Source: Chiridota heheva (taxonomy: Eukaryota > Echinodermata > Holothuroidea > Apodida > Chiridotidae). Taken from it: a stretch of 64,000 nt of DNA. The position numbers and the translations under genes are program-made. How positions within the stretch are numbered: position 1 is the first letter of the stretch; every line of letters starts with the position of its first letter. The stretch spans positions 766,001 through 830,000 of the forward strand of contig JAIGNY010001241.1 of the NCBI GenBank assembly GCA_020152595.1, read 5' to 3'. Positions 1 to 64,000 of the stretch are shown here, piece after piece. The notes under the pieces were generated by a model, which saw only the letters and a program-made list of their open reading frames with translations, was not told the DNA's origin and made no database searches.

Positions 1-1365
1 ATACGTCACCAGTTGTAGGCTCTACACATGTATTGATGGCTGGTCACCAGTTATATAGGATTATGGATACGTCACCAGTTGTACGTGTGTGTGTGTGTGT
101 GTATGTGTGTGTATGTGACGGCCAGCTCATAGATGCGATATCTCAAGAACTGGATTCATGTCATATGTTGTATACAGATAGCCCATGGTCTGTAGATGTG
201 CCTTATTGTTTTGATGGTGATGTCATGCATATTAATAAGTAGGTGGGGTTTAATGTAAAAATCTTGAAATGTTCATGTTATTTTGTTTCATATTTACTCC
301 CAATTATGATGTTAGCTGGTGTGTACATGCCCATGATGTAAAAGCTTTGAATTTCACTAATATGCACAGTAGGCTCGACTTAATATGATTTTGCTGAAAG
401 GAGCTTGTAAGCACAGTATTTCAAGAACAGTAAACTGGAGTAATGTAATGTCATATGTGGTACACAGATAGCCCATGATCTGTAGATGTGCCCTATTGTT
501 TTTGATGATGATGTCTTGCATATTAATGAGTAGGCGGGGCTTAAAGTGAAGATCTTGAAATATTCAATTTTTTTAACAACCGCATGTCTGTTTTGTTTCA
601 TTTTTGGTTTAATTTTGATGTTAGCTGGTGTGTACATGTTCATGATGTAAAAACATGATTATTATTAATGTACATAGTGGGCGGGGCTTTGCTGAAAAGA
701 GCTTGTAAACACGGTATTTTAAGAACAGTAAACTGGAGTAATGTATTATATGGTACACAGATAACCCATGGTCTGCAGATATGGCCTAATTTTTGTGGTA
801 GTGATTTTATGCATATTAATAAGTGGTTGGGGCTTAAAGTGAAAATTGAAAACAAGTGATAAATGAGCAACTGTATGTTTGTTATGTGTCATTGGGCATG
901 ATAATTTTGTGGGTTGTTGTGTACATGCTTATGTTATGAACAGGTGTCATTAATATGCATGGTGGGCGTGGCTTAATGTGAAAGTGCTTAGTGATGTAAA
1001 CACCATAAATGATATATCAGATTTATGCTATATGTGGTACACAGATTGGTCATGGTCTCTATGTATGTTGTAATGTTGTGGTAGTGATGTCATGAATGCT
1101 AATGAGTAGGTGGGGCTTGCTGACAAATTCTTGAAGTAGGATAAATGAGCAATCGTTTGTGCATCATACTTGCTTTGATTATGTTGTTTATTATTGTGCA
1201 AATGCTAATGTTGTCAATATTTTCTTTGATCTCCATAATGGATGTGGCTTATGAATAAATATGGAACAAATATTTCATGTTATGCATTTACATGACAGTA
1301 AATACAAATTTTGCAAATCAAATCAGCTTATGAAAAGTCAACGGAACCACAAAACCTTTTGGTTC
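1..1365. repeat. Right part of a TIR element made of ~280-bp units
   Basis: At least four diverged units share the order: caagaac, tggtacacagat-agcccatg, gtagatgtgcc, catattaatgagt, gcggggctt, then gttagctgg-tgtacatg. The block ends near 1365 at cggaaccac...ttttggttctgg, the same terminus as the complete copy at 15858-16945. The left end is outside the window. A (gt)n run lies at 80-115. No coding potential recognised. Confidence 0.75.
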
Positions 1366-1598
1366 TGGTATAATCCTCATTATAAAATTTCTATGAAGTA
1401 TTTGCATTGTTATGACTGCATCAAATACCGTTAATGGACAACCATTAATGTTTAATTTTCAAAATCGGTAATTTTTCAACAAAGCGATAAAATATATGTA
1501 AACTTTTCTCATTTTTCATTCTTTTTTGTATTTTTTTGATGCATTTTAAACAATCTAGCACATTTTTTTTTTCTTCAAAGGATTATTGTTTTGGCATC

Positions 1599-1722
1599 TG
1601 TTTATATGCATATTTAATGCACGGTTCAAAAGACTTTGTGCTCCTGAATGACCCTCCTAAAGTCAGGCCATTCTACTCTGGTCAAAGTCTTTTGCCCCAT
1701 GCATTAAATATGCATATAAACA
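1599..1722. repeat. 40-bp inverted repeat (hairpin) with 44-nt loop
   Basis: Left arm 1599-1638 and right arm 1683-1722 are reverse complements with only a few mismatches (tttatatgcatatttaatgc against gcattaaatatgcatataaa). Probably a small foldback element; a structured RNA is the alternative. Confidence 0.7.
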
Positions 1723-1849
1723 CTGCCTCAACATTAATCTTTAATTATAATCATTTGACTGCATTGCACTTCATTTTGAGGAATTCTCTATATTTAGTAT
1801 TTTTGTATTGGATTTGATTCATTTATGTCATTTTGATTTATTCAATGTT

Positions 1850-2112
1850 TTGGGGTAAAAATTTTTGTTTTGAGGTAACAATTTTGATTTATGATTTTGA
1901 TTTGGGGTAATGATTTTGATTTAGGGTAATAATTTTGATTTGGGATAATGATTTTGATTTGGGGTAATGATTTTGATTTGGGGTAATGATTTTCATTTGG
2001 GATAATGATTTTGATTTGGGGTAATGATTTTGATTTGGGGTAATGATTTTGATTTGGGGTAATGATTTTGATCCGTGGTAATGATTTTGATCTGTGATAA
2101 TGATTTTGATTC
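1850..2112. repeat. ~19-bp minisatellite, unit taatgattttgatttgggg
   Basis: About 12 tandem units with variants (gggataatg, gatccgtgg, gatctgtga). The array ends about 20 bases before the exon A acceptor, so it makes up the distal part of the 3' splice region. Confidence 0.9.
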
Positions 2113-2131
2113 TACTTCTATTCTTATTTAG

Positions 2132-55598
<53,467 letters not shown>

Positions 55599-56868
55599 TA
55601 CAAAAATCATATTGAGAATTATTCTGAAATTTGTAAGTGTGGCAATAAGTTAAAAACTAATTTTGAAGAATTGTATGTATATGTGTACTTATATGTATTG
55701 CTATAAATACCAATAATAATATTTTTTCTCCTTCATTTCATTTCTGATATAAATGGAACAGTGAATTGAATTGCAGTATTATTTAACGCGCACATTGTGG
55801 GTCTCATTGTGGAAAAAGATGTTAAACATTCGAGTACCATATTAGATGTAATAAGCACACGGGTTGCTTATGAAAATAGATTTGCACCATTCTTTTAAGC
55901 TCAAAGTTTCTTCCTTATGATTAGAGCCCGTGCTCCGATGGTGTACAGTGTGCTATTTAAACTGCATTGTGTGAATTGGTTCTATACTAGTCTCACAATA
56001 ACAAGCACAAAAATATTGTGAGCGTCAGATGCAAAATAAGCAAATAGTGTAACAAAAATGTATTTCAAGTTTTCAAATTATTCAAATAAATGATGTGATC
56101 AGTCAAGAAATGTTGGGTGGGCGCTTATTAGAGTAAGGGCGTTAAATACATCAAATATGGTAGTTATAGAAGTTAGCTGTTTTGATGTCAAAAATCAAGA
56201 AATTTCTTTTGGATGTTATGTCATTAATGGATGTTGTATCCTTTTCTGTTATTTCTGATGAAAGTAAACTGGAGGTTTAAGTCTAAATAGCAGAAAAGGG
56301 TTGTGATTAACCTTTTTTTCACCTCATTGCCAAATTCATTAGAAGGGTATTTTTCCGACTCTTTATCTGTATAGAGCTGTGCTGCTTGGTGACTAAATCA
56401 TAGTTAACCTTTGTGAAAATGTTCTACAGTACGGATTTTGATAATCCAAAGCGCTGAATATCCACAACAGTTTAGAATTAAAAGATACATAGACAGGTAG
56501 CAACAACGTGAGCTGCAATGGTTATAAATTTATGAAAAACATTGAAAAAAAAAAAAGTCACTTCAAATTCAGCTAAAAATTGATCATTTTACAGCATGTT
56601 AAAACTTAGATACCTAATTAGCATAAATTGTGCAATATTTTGTGACCTCATAATGGGACAACTAGAAAATTGCTTTATGCTAACTTTTTTAAATAATTTT
56701 TCCCCAAAATATTTGCAATAGGAGAAGTTGGCTATGTTGAACAGGAAATTGGATATTATTATAACCTTGACCCAGATTTGGCAGTAGAACGCAATTTGAG
56801 AATCTTTGATATATGAAACTTGTGAAAGAAATATAAAGAATTACATTCAAGAATTTTACCTGAACGGC
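55599..56868 (+). other. WDFY3 3' UTR and downstream, no repeat recognised
   Basis: No ORF of note. Contains the first polyadenylation signal. Relatively unique sequence, in contrast to the introns. Confidence 0.5.
56085..56090 (+). other. Candidate polyadenylation signal 1
   Basis: Canonical AATAAA about 490 bases after the WDFY3 stop. A second AATAAA at 57901-57906 would give a 2.3-kb 3' UTR. Which one is used cannot be told from sequence. Confidence 0.4.
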
Positions 56869-57187
56869 AGATCACACTTCCTCCTCCCCATCTCCATTTC
56901 CGATTTTTTCAAGAACAATCCTACCCCCAACTTCATCACCTTTCTCCGCAACAGCAATCTATTCCACTTGATCTAAACCTCCCTTTCCTTCCTTTCTTTC
57001 TGCCTTACCTTCCTCACCTTTCTTTTAATACCTTAACTTTCCCTTATTCACCTTTTCTCTGCCTTTCCCTCAATCCATCCTCTCTTTCTTCTCTGTCCTA
57101 ACTCAAGCACCTTAGTTTTTAAGACCTTCTTGGCACATTTGACTCTTGACTGTCGTGGTGTCATTAAACATCAACAAACCAAACCAA
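56869..57187 (+). mobile_element. LINE 3' fragment, I-type subfamily 2, copy 2
   Basis: cacttcctcctccccatctc, tctgtcctaactcaagcacc, gactgtcgtggtgtcattaa, then caacaaaccaaacc. Confidence 0.75.
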
Positions 57188-58215
57188 GAATTTTAGCTGT
57201 ATTCCTGTTTATACATCGCAGCTTTTGCACATGCTGAAAATTCTTACCAACTTGAATTTGTCGTAACTTGAAAACTGTAGTTACTATTGTGGCCATTTAA
57301 AGACTGTTCTGCTCAGAATGTCCTGCTCTTTCATCTGCATAAACAAATCTCTACCTGTCCATATACCTTTAAAAATCATGAGATATTTACATCATTGTGA
57401 TATGGTTGTGGTTTTGCGCTTCCTAGCTAGCTAGCCGAAAACATAATATTTCACTTTAAAAAAAAAAAACTATTAGATGTTATATGTGTTTGAGAAATGA
57501 GGTTATACCATGAGGCATTCTGTTTTAACGATTTGTAAATGACGAATTACCCACATGCTTTGACATTTAGGAATCTGTTTTGCAATTGAGCACTGCCTAA
57601 AGAAATTGTGTGTTATATTATTTTAAAATTTGGCACATTAGAAATTATGCAAAGAGAGTTAATAATCATTTGAAGAAATATTGATAATAATTGATAACAA
57701 CCATTTTAATTGTCAAGTTTCAGGTTGGTAGGGATGATTGACTATATTTTTAAAGGAATTAGGCAGGGGGAATTATGGAGTTGAAATATGAACGGACAAT
57801 ATTTGTAGTGCAAGACCTTGAGCAGGCTAGATAGGATATATCGATAATGTATTTTGATTTATATGAATTCTAGAATAGATTCTGAATAGCAAATATGAAA
57901 AATAAAGTTATCACTGACTACGCCAGAGAATTTTATGTATATAATTAATTCAACAGTTTTGTTCTTAGTTTCAATAACAAAAAACACTTTGGAAGTGACT
58001 AGGCATGAGAAGGGTATGAACATGTCTTTTCCATTTTAGGAATGAAAAAGAGTGTTATATGAATGATGTATATTAACAGACTTTTATGTAGATATTTTAA
58101 ATACTGCACCTTGTGTAGGGGTCAATGTTTCCCTCTACAAATGTTAATCTTTTTCACGAAGTACTGTATAATGCAAATGGTGTGTTGCCACCATTTGCAT
58201 GTAAGAATTTAAATT
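57188..58215. other. Downstream region, nothing recognised
   Basis: Contains the second AATAAA (57901-57906). No other feature seen. Confidence 0.35.
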
Positions 58216-58217
58216 CA

Positions 58218-58480
58218 GAGACACAGACCTCCGTGGCAGTGCAGTAAAGCTTCAGCTTTCTAATCTAGCGTCCTGAGTTCGTTTCCCGGTGGGTCTCCAA
58301 CCAGTGCTCCACAACTGGTAAATAAAACGGCCGTGGGTATCTTGACGTAAATACTCCAATGGAGGTATGTTGGGACATTATAAACCTTGGTGAGCCAACT
58401 AATCAGGACGTTATAAACCTTGGTAAACCAACCAATCAGGACGTTATAAACCTTGGTAAACCAACCAAGCAAACCAGTTA
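58218..58480 (+). mobile_element. SINE-3 copy 2 with ~3 tail units
   Basis: Head cctccgtggcagtgcagtaa then gagttcgtttcccggtgggt. Body ccaaccagtgctccacaact. Tail of three 33-bp units (cgttataaaccttggtaaac). Opposite orientation to 16985-17540. Confidence 0.85.
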
Positions 58481-60085
58481 AGTTCGTCTTTCAGGAAAAA
58501 CTGATATCTTGTAAGAATCATCAAAGGTTTTGATATGAATTTTGAAATTGTGTTGCAAACTTTGTACTAAGTAAAAACGGGGATGAGATGGGATAGGAAT
58601 TTAAAAGAATATGGGGAATTGGTTGGGAAGTTTAAAGTACCTTGTGGGGTAGAAGAGGTGGTGGGGAGGGGGGAGGGGGTATTTATGTGAGTATCTCTTT
58701 GGAATATGATAGGACTACTCATTCATGAGATTTTTTCTTAGAGAGGGCAATTCCTGTGTTAAGAAGATTTGTGACATGTTTACCAACTGATGCTTATTTA
58801 GGTTATGGAAATTATTTGATGTTTTACACATTGAAGAGTGTCAGTATGTGTAGGGTCTGAGGCAGAGGTTGCACTATAATTTTTTGTCTGGCGTATTTGG
58901 TTATGACAAGCCCTTGATTTTTGGCGTATTTTGTCAATTTGCCGTCGTATGTACAGGGCACTGCGTAATGTACAGGGCACCGCGCATTAGCGAAGCTTGC
59001 AAGTATTGTTAACACACACTTGTGTAGGCCTGTCTCGCTAAAATGACTGAAAATTGCGCTTAAAATACAACAACAAAAAACATTAAAAAATCAGACTATT
59101 ATTATCATAAAAAATAATAAGCAAAAGTTCTCACCTAATCATTGTATAATGCCAAAATAAAATAGAAAAATACTTTTGTTTATCATATCGAGACTTCCAT
59201 GAGGTTTTAGTGTACTTTGACCAATTGTCAATGATGATATACTATTGAGATCTCGAACACGCCTGCTTCTTTACAGTATAGTAATTTGACTTGCAGATTG
59301 TAATCAATTCACAGATACACGATCTTACACATACAACACAATACAGGAGGAAAGTAGAATCCTAGCTAATGATATCGTTGACAATTGACAGCCTGCATTT
59401 AAAACAACATCAAAACTTTCACGTACAGTGTACATGTTAGTATAGTACTAGCCTATATGTGTTTATGTACAGTACTTGTACAGACATGTTGAATCATACG
59501 GCCATTAGTATCATAGTTGTGTCGTTTTCTTTTTATTTCTGAGTAAATGAAAATTATTTTTGTGTGAAATAAAACTTTCATTCGCATCAGAGAAGTAAGG
59601 TTTTCATTTTAACTTAATGAAAAACTCTGGTGTAAAATTTCACATGCTATATCTAAATTTTACGACGCAGGTACAACATGTGTCATAAGAAATTTCAATC
59701 ATAGCGTAATATACGACAAATTTGACGTTAACGCGAACCCTGGCCTGGGGGAAGGGGCTTGGAGTTCCTCTACAATCACAATAGCACTCCTTAGTGATGA
59801 AGTTGTTTCCTTAAACAGTGATATGTATGTACTAGGTAAACTTGGGTCATGATAACCAACAGAAGTTTATTTGAGATATGAAAAGAATGTTATATTTTAC
59901 CATATTTTAAAACCGGGAGAAAGAGTTAGCATTTTATGATATCTTGAGCGTTTATGTAACCAACAAGCTTCACCTTATGATTATGGAAGGGATTCCTGTT
60001 CTCTTGATACTGCATTGAGCTCTAAAGAGCCTTTATGTTGAGTCAGCATCAGCATTTGGTCGTGAGTAAATTTTCTGCTTGCAGC
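58481..60085. other. Intergenic, nothing recognised
   Basis: A G-rich tract at 58655-58680. The duplicated gtacagggcac-gcg motif at 58951-58985 is minor. Confidence 0.3.
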
Positions 60086-60088
60086 CAG

Positions 60089-60671
60089 TTAAAGGATTAG
60101 TTCAGTGGTCAAGCACGTTTATCTTATATGAAGAGGATTTTAAAAGAGACAAATAGTGAAGAAAGCATTGAAAAAGCTAATTCCAGTAAAGGATTATTTC
60201 AGGGGTCAAGCAAGTCCATCTTATATGAAAGAGGACTTTAAAGGAAACAAAATGGTGAAGAAAGCATTCAAAAATCTTATTCCATTAAGAAGATATTCAA
60301 GTTTAAAGCTCATGTCTTATCTGTAAAGAACTCAGACTGGTGTACTGTATGTAGCAAGTCTACTTGGAAGGTTGGTGCCCCCATCCTCACATTCTTATCA
60401 ATTGTTAATGTATTTTAAAGAAGATTTATTTACCCTTTAGGCTATTTGGAATATTTTCCCGCAAACTTTTTTTAATTGATATACGTAAAGACTTTGAGGA
60501 ATCTGAGGCTGTGATGTCATAACTGATTTCAGAAGTTTCTACACAAATGATAACCGCATTTAAACTGAAGTATCTCCTGAACTGAATGAGATTTTTGAAC
60601 GCTTTCTTCACTATTGTGTTTCTGTTGAAGCCTTCTTTCATATAAGATGTACTACTGAACTAATCCTTTAA
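60089..60671. repeat. MITE-A copy 7 with duplicated left end
   Basis: ttaaaggattagttcagtgg at 60089, a second left end at about 60186, and right end gaactaatcctttaa at 60671. Confidence 0.88.
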
Positions 60672-60812
60672 GAGTCACATGACCTCCCTTGGGTTATAGA
60701 TAGGTTTGAAGTTTGTGGGGTGCCTTGTCATTAATGCAGTTGATTGAGTCACATGACCTCCCTTGGGTTATAGATAGGTTTGAAGTTTGTGGGGTGCCTT
60801 GTCATTAATGCA
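60672..60812. repeat. Tandem duplication, ~74-bp unit, two copies
   Basis: gagtcacatgacctcccttg...gtgccttgtcattaatgca occurs twice (about 60673 and 60747), nearly identical, so recent. Confidence 0.9.
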
Positions 60813-61677
60813 ACGCTCGATTGAAAATTCAGGGTGTTACTTATCGATTGTAAGTTCCGCAAATTATCCTGCATTCGAGGATCATTACGAAAATCAAGGC
60901 ATGTTCACCCCACCTGGTACAACTAACTGAGTGTTCCTGTTCAACTCCCATTATGACCTCAACAGTGGAGTAGGCAGCTTTTAGGATTTTTTTGGAGGGG
61001 GAGTGAGTAAGGTGTCACTGAGAGAAAATAATTGCTGATTGCCTAAAATATTTTTAATACTTTTGTCAAAATACTAAGCATCTATTACACTGTTCGGAGA
61101 TTAAATTTAACTGAAGAGTGATAAAAGGGTCATTGCACCAAAATCTTGACCTTTTAGAATATCTTGTCGACCATTTAACCTTTTTTTTAAGGCTTTAAAT
61201 TTCTTTATATTTTCTCATTTGTGAATTATTTTGTGTTAGTCTTTCATTTACTTAGGAGTTTCCTGAGGCTGTGAGTTTTTTTAAAGTTTTTTAAACCAAG
61301 CCATATCCTTGTCTCATCTCTAATTAGTCAATCTTATAAATCTATGCATGACATCAAATTGACCCATTGCATTAATTGGTTAAATCTTGGTTTAGATTTT
61401 TTACTTCATAGATCTTCATGTAAACTTCTTGCTAAGCAGACCTCTCTAGGTATTCATACAACCTTTGTGTGATTGTGGTATCCATAGTAACATATTGTCA
61501 CTATGTCTAGTGAAATATACTTTTATCTTCACTCAGCCCTTAAGCTTACATTTTCTACAATACTTTTGTTGTGTGTCTACCTCATATTTTCAAAAATGTA
61601 TTTCAGTATCCAAACTGTTGTGGGCTTTAAAAGCTTCCATACACAATGGATAGAAAGATTTGTGTTGAGAAAGTAGA

Positions 61678-61745
61678 ATTGCATATTCAGTAATTAATTT
61701 GCATATTCAGTAATTAATTTGCATATTCAGTATTTTCATTTGCAT
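61678..61745. repeat. 21-bp repeat, three copies
   Basis: gcatattcagtaattaattt repeats three times, the last diverging to tattttcattt. Confidence 0.85.
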
Positions 61746-62317
61746 ATGATTTTGTCTTATGTTTTTCTTCTGGTCACATTTTTGTTTTGAAGATTTTCAG
61801 ATTTATTGAACTTTTTACTCACAAATGCAACTTGTTTAAAAAAAATTATATTGCATGTGCTCACCTTCATTTTGTACTTTAATGGTGATAAAGCTCTTAT
61901 TTCTTGGATTATTCTTTAGTTCTTCTATTTTCACTCTAGATATTGGGACCAGTATGATTCATGGAGGAACAAGTGAAGTACAGTAATAACCATTTAACAG
62001 CTAGACATATACAATGCTATTGCATGGTATTTATTTGTGTGTAATAGCTGGAAGCAGTATTCACATTAAGGTGCATGATTCCCACACATAATCAAATGTG
62101 AAACTTTTGGGCATTTTATGCTTGTTTTTCACCATTTTGGGTCCATTTTAAAACAAACTTTTCAAAAAAAAATTAAACTCCTAAAAGAGAAATTAGAATG
62201 GAACGTCTTGGAACGATCTTTTTCAAATGAGCTACTATGTTTTTACATAGCCCCCTCTCAAAGTATAATAATGCATTCCCAAACTTTCCTGATGGAAAGA
62301 TTTTGGATGACAAAAGA

Positions 62318-62525
62318 AATCCCCTCCTCCCTTTCAACACCTAACCTTACACACCCCTTTCTTTTTACCTCAATTTTTCTCCCACAATCAGCTTTTCCCT
62401 TTTATCTCCCTTACAAAGCTTCCATCTCCTCACTATCCTGACTCTTACACCATAATTTATCAACACAATTTTGGTACATTTGACTCTGACTGTTGCAGTG
62501 CCATTAAACACCAACAAACCAAACA
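62318..62525 (+). mobile_element. LINE 3' fragment, I-type subfamily 2, copy 3
   Basis: cacctaaccttacacacccc, catttgactctgactgttgc, gtgccattaaacac, then caacaaaccaaac. Confidence 0.72.
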
Positions 62526-62625
62526 ATGAAATGATGTGCTTACGTTTGAGAAGGTTTTGTCTTAATTTAATAACATTTGGAACTTGGTGCCATTGCTGGC
62601 ATATCATGTGTTTGATGTCAAATAA

Positions 62626-63232
62626 GGGTGTTTCAGCTGACGTCATGAGGTCACATGACTTTGTTTACATCGCCATTTTGTTGGTCAAAAATCACTGTCA
62701 TCTGCTGTCAGACTGTACACGTAATTAGACTTACATACATTTGCATGTTGTTAAATAAGCTTATTTTTTGTAAGGTAATTATGCCGAAACCTTGCTGTGC
62801 CGTTGGTTGCACTAATGATGTCAACTGGTGTGCGCTGGAATAAAAAGACATTTTCTTGATTTCCATCTGATCCTGATCGATTGAAGTGGGTTTCTGCTGT
62901 ACGGCATGACAGCTTTCAACCTACGGCTCATATAATTTGCAGCTCTAGCTTTATCTGATTATAACGAACAATTAGCTGGTGTTAATGTTACTCTTTGTAT
63001 ACCCAGTGAGTATATAAAACTTAAGGAAAATATGAAGTAAAATTGGAAGCGAACAAAAAAACTACAATCAGTAAAATTTGCTGAACTGGTACTGGTAGGT
63101 TAACATGTAGTATGTCTGTTGTATGTGTGATGTAACTAAGCTGTGTGAAGATGCGTGAACTCAACAACGCCGCTGCCCTGCAAAATGGCTTCCAGATGAG
63201 TAAGAGTCACGTGATGAAATCCCTCTATACCC
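62626..63232 (+). mobile_element. P-element-like non-autonomous transposon with THAP relic, copy 2
   Basis: Left gggtgtttcagctgacgtca, right catcacgtgatgaaatccct. At 62781 a start codon opens MPKPCCAVGC, the N-terminus of a THAP finger, stopped after about 20 codons; further on, SDPDRLKWVSAVRHD in another frame completes the THAP pattern (P-x-W after the C2CH start). Not functional. Confidence 0.8.
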
Positions 63233-63399
63233 ACCTTTCAGTATATGACCTGCTCGTGACACATAACTATAACTTTAAACCTCCAAGAAAAACCGACGTG
63301 AAAGGTTGAGATGTTTGATGCGTAATATTGAAAATCGAAGCCTTAAGAGTTTTTAGAGATGTCTACTCTTAGAAAAAGAACACAACTTCTTGCTCTACA

Positions 63400-63552
63400 G
63401 TAAGGAAAGGCTCACAATTCCAACTGCCCAGACATTGCCAGTGATGTCATGCTTCAGTGCATATATACACAAAAGTGCATAGTATATATGCACTGAAGCA
63501 TGACATCACTGGCCATGTCTATGTCTGGTCAGATGGAATTGTGAGCCTTACC
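63400..63552. repeat. ~150-bp palindrome
   Basis: Arms include ggctcacaattcca / tggaattgtgagcc, and the long inner match gtgatgtcatgcttcagtgc-atatata around the centre cacaaaagtg. A foldback element with a strong hairpin. Confidence 0.88.
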
Positions 63553-64000
63553 TGATAGGCTGTTCTCTCTATTTCCTTACAGCACAGTAATTAAAAAGCC
63601 CTTCAGCTAGGTCTTGTGACATAAACAGCAATATACCTCTTTTTTTTCCTCTTGTTCTTCATTATATTATATAGTATATGCATTTGCAAACAAAATGTAG
63701 CTATGAATGTGGAGGAATTCTGATGAAGCAAATTTTTATTATTTTTAATATATTTTTTCTCTTTATTTTTGTACTCTCTTTTCCAATTAGTTACAAGAAA
63801 AAAACATACATAAATATGAATAAAAACAAATATTAAACATTTTGTTGTGACCATTGCAAAGATGATCAAATAAACAAATAAGCAAATTCTTTGACACATG
63901 ACATGTGACGTAGTTCTGTGATATTCCTTCCAATATTTCATGCTGTGTGATCTTTTTTAGAAAAGATTTTGTTGTTTTGCATGATTCAGCTGCCTCCATT
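63553..64000. other. Intergenic end of window, nothing recognised
   Basis: AT-rich. Minus-strand ORFs here (63603-63941, 63787-63999) are low-complexity and lack family features. Confidence 0.3.

Noticed and set aside
62781..62843. Short THAP-like ORF as a host THAP gene
   Set aside because: It stops after about 20 codons and lies within a repeat that also occurs at 9919-10512.
63603..63941. 112-codon minus-strand ORF at the window end
   Set aside because: Lys/Asn/Ile-rich translation of AT-rich DNA with no conserved motif or splice support.

Overview
This window is eukaryotic and AT-rich, from an animal with medium-sized, heavily repeat-filled introns. It holds one confidently identified gene on the + strand: the 3' part of a WDFY3/ALFY (Drosophila blue cheese) orthologue. 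Twenty-two coding exons between 2132 and 55598 join without a frame break. They encode 1224 residues, about the C-terminal third of the family's usual length of roughly 3500. In order they give a PH-like domain, a BEACH domain, a WD40 region with a long Ser/Glu-rich insert that carries a candidate LC3-interacting motif, and a complete FYVE zinc finger ending at a natural stop. Upstream exons lie outside the window.

The DIRS-type element, P-element-like THAP fragments, several tRNA-SINE families and CR1/L2/I-type LINEs, together with the closeness of the protein to vertebrate WDFY3, suggest an invertebrate deuterostome. An echinoderm or hemichordate is my best guess, but the species cannot be fixed from sequence alone.

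Layout: 1-1360 is the end of a repeat element built from ~280-bp units, whose complete relative lies at 15858-16945. 2132-10752 carries exons A-C among MITEs and diverged repeats. 10948-14549 is a DIRS-like retrotransposon with matching inverted terminal repeats and an internal complementary region. 14.5-28.3 kb holds exons D-I, a decayed 3.5-kb I-type LINE, SINEs and several minisatellites. 28.3-36.7 kb holds the core BEACH exons, MITEs and a 19-bp array of about 37 copies that has grown inside a SINE. 36.9-48 kb holds the WD40 exons with nested SINE/LINE insertions. 48.3-55.6 kb holds the disordered exon, the last WD40 exon and the FYVE exons. 55.6-64 kb is 3' UTR and intergenic DNA with more repeats and a THAP-bearing transposon fragment.

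The most striking theme outside the gene is that many tandem arrays here can be traced to a transposable element: a SINE tRNA-like head, a SINE tail, a MITE terminus, a MITE interior, or a TIR element. Several arrays stop within tens of bases of a splice acceptor.

All identifications come from reading the sequence and recalling protein families; no database search was run.
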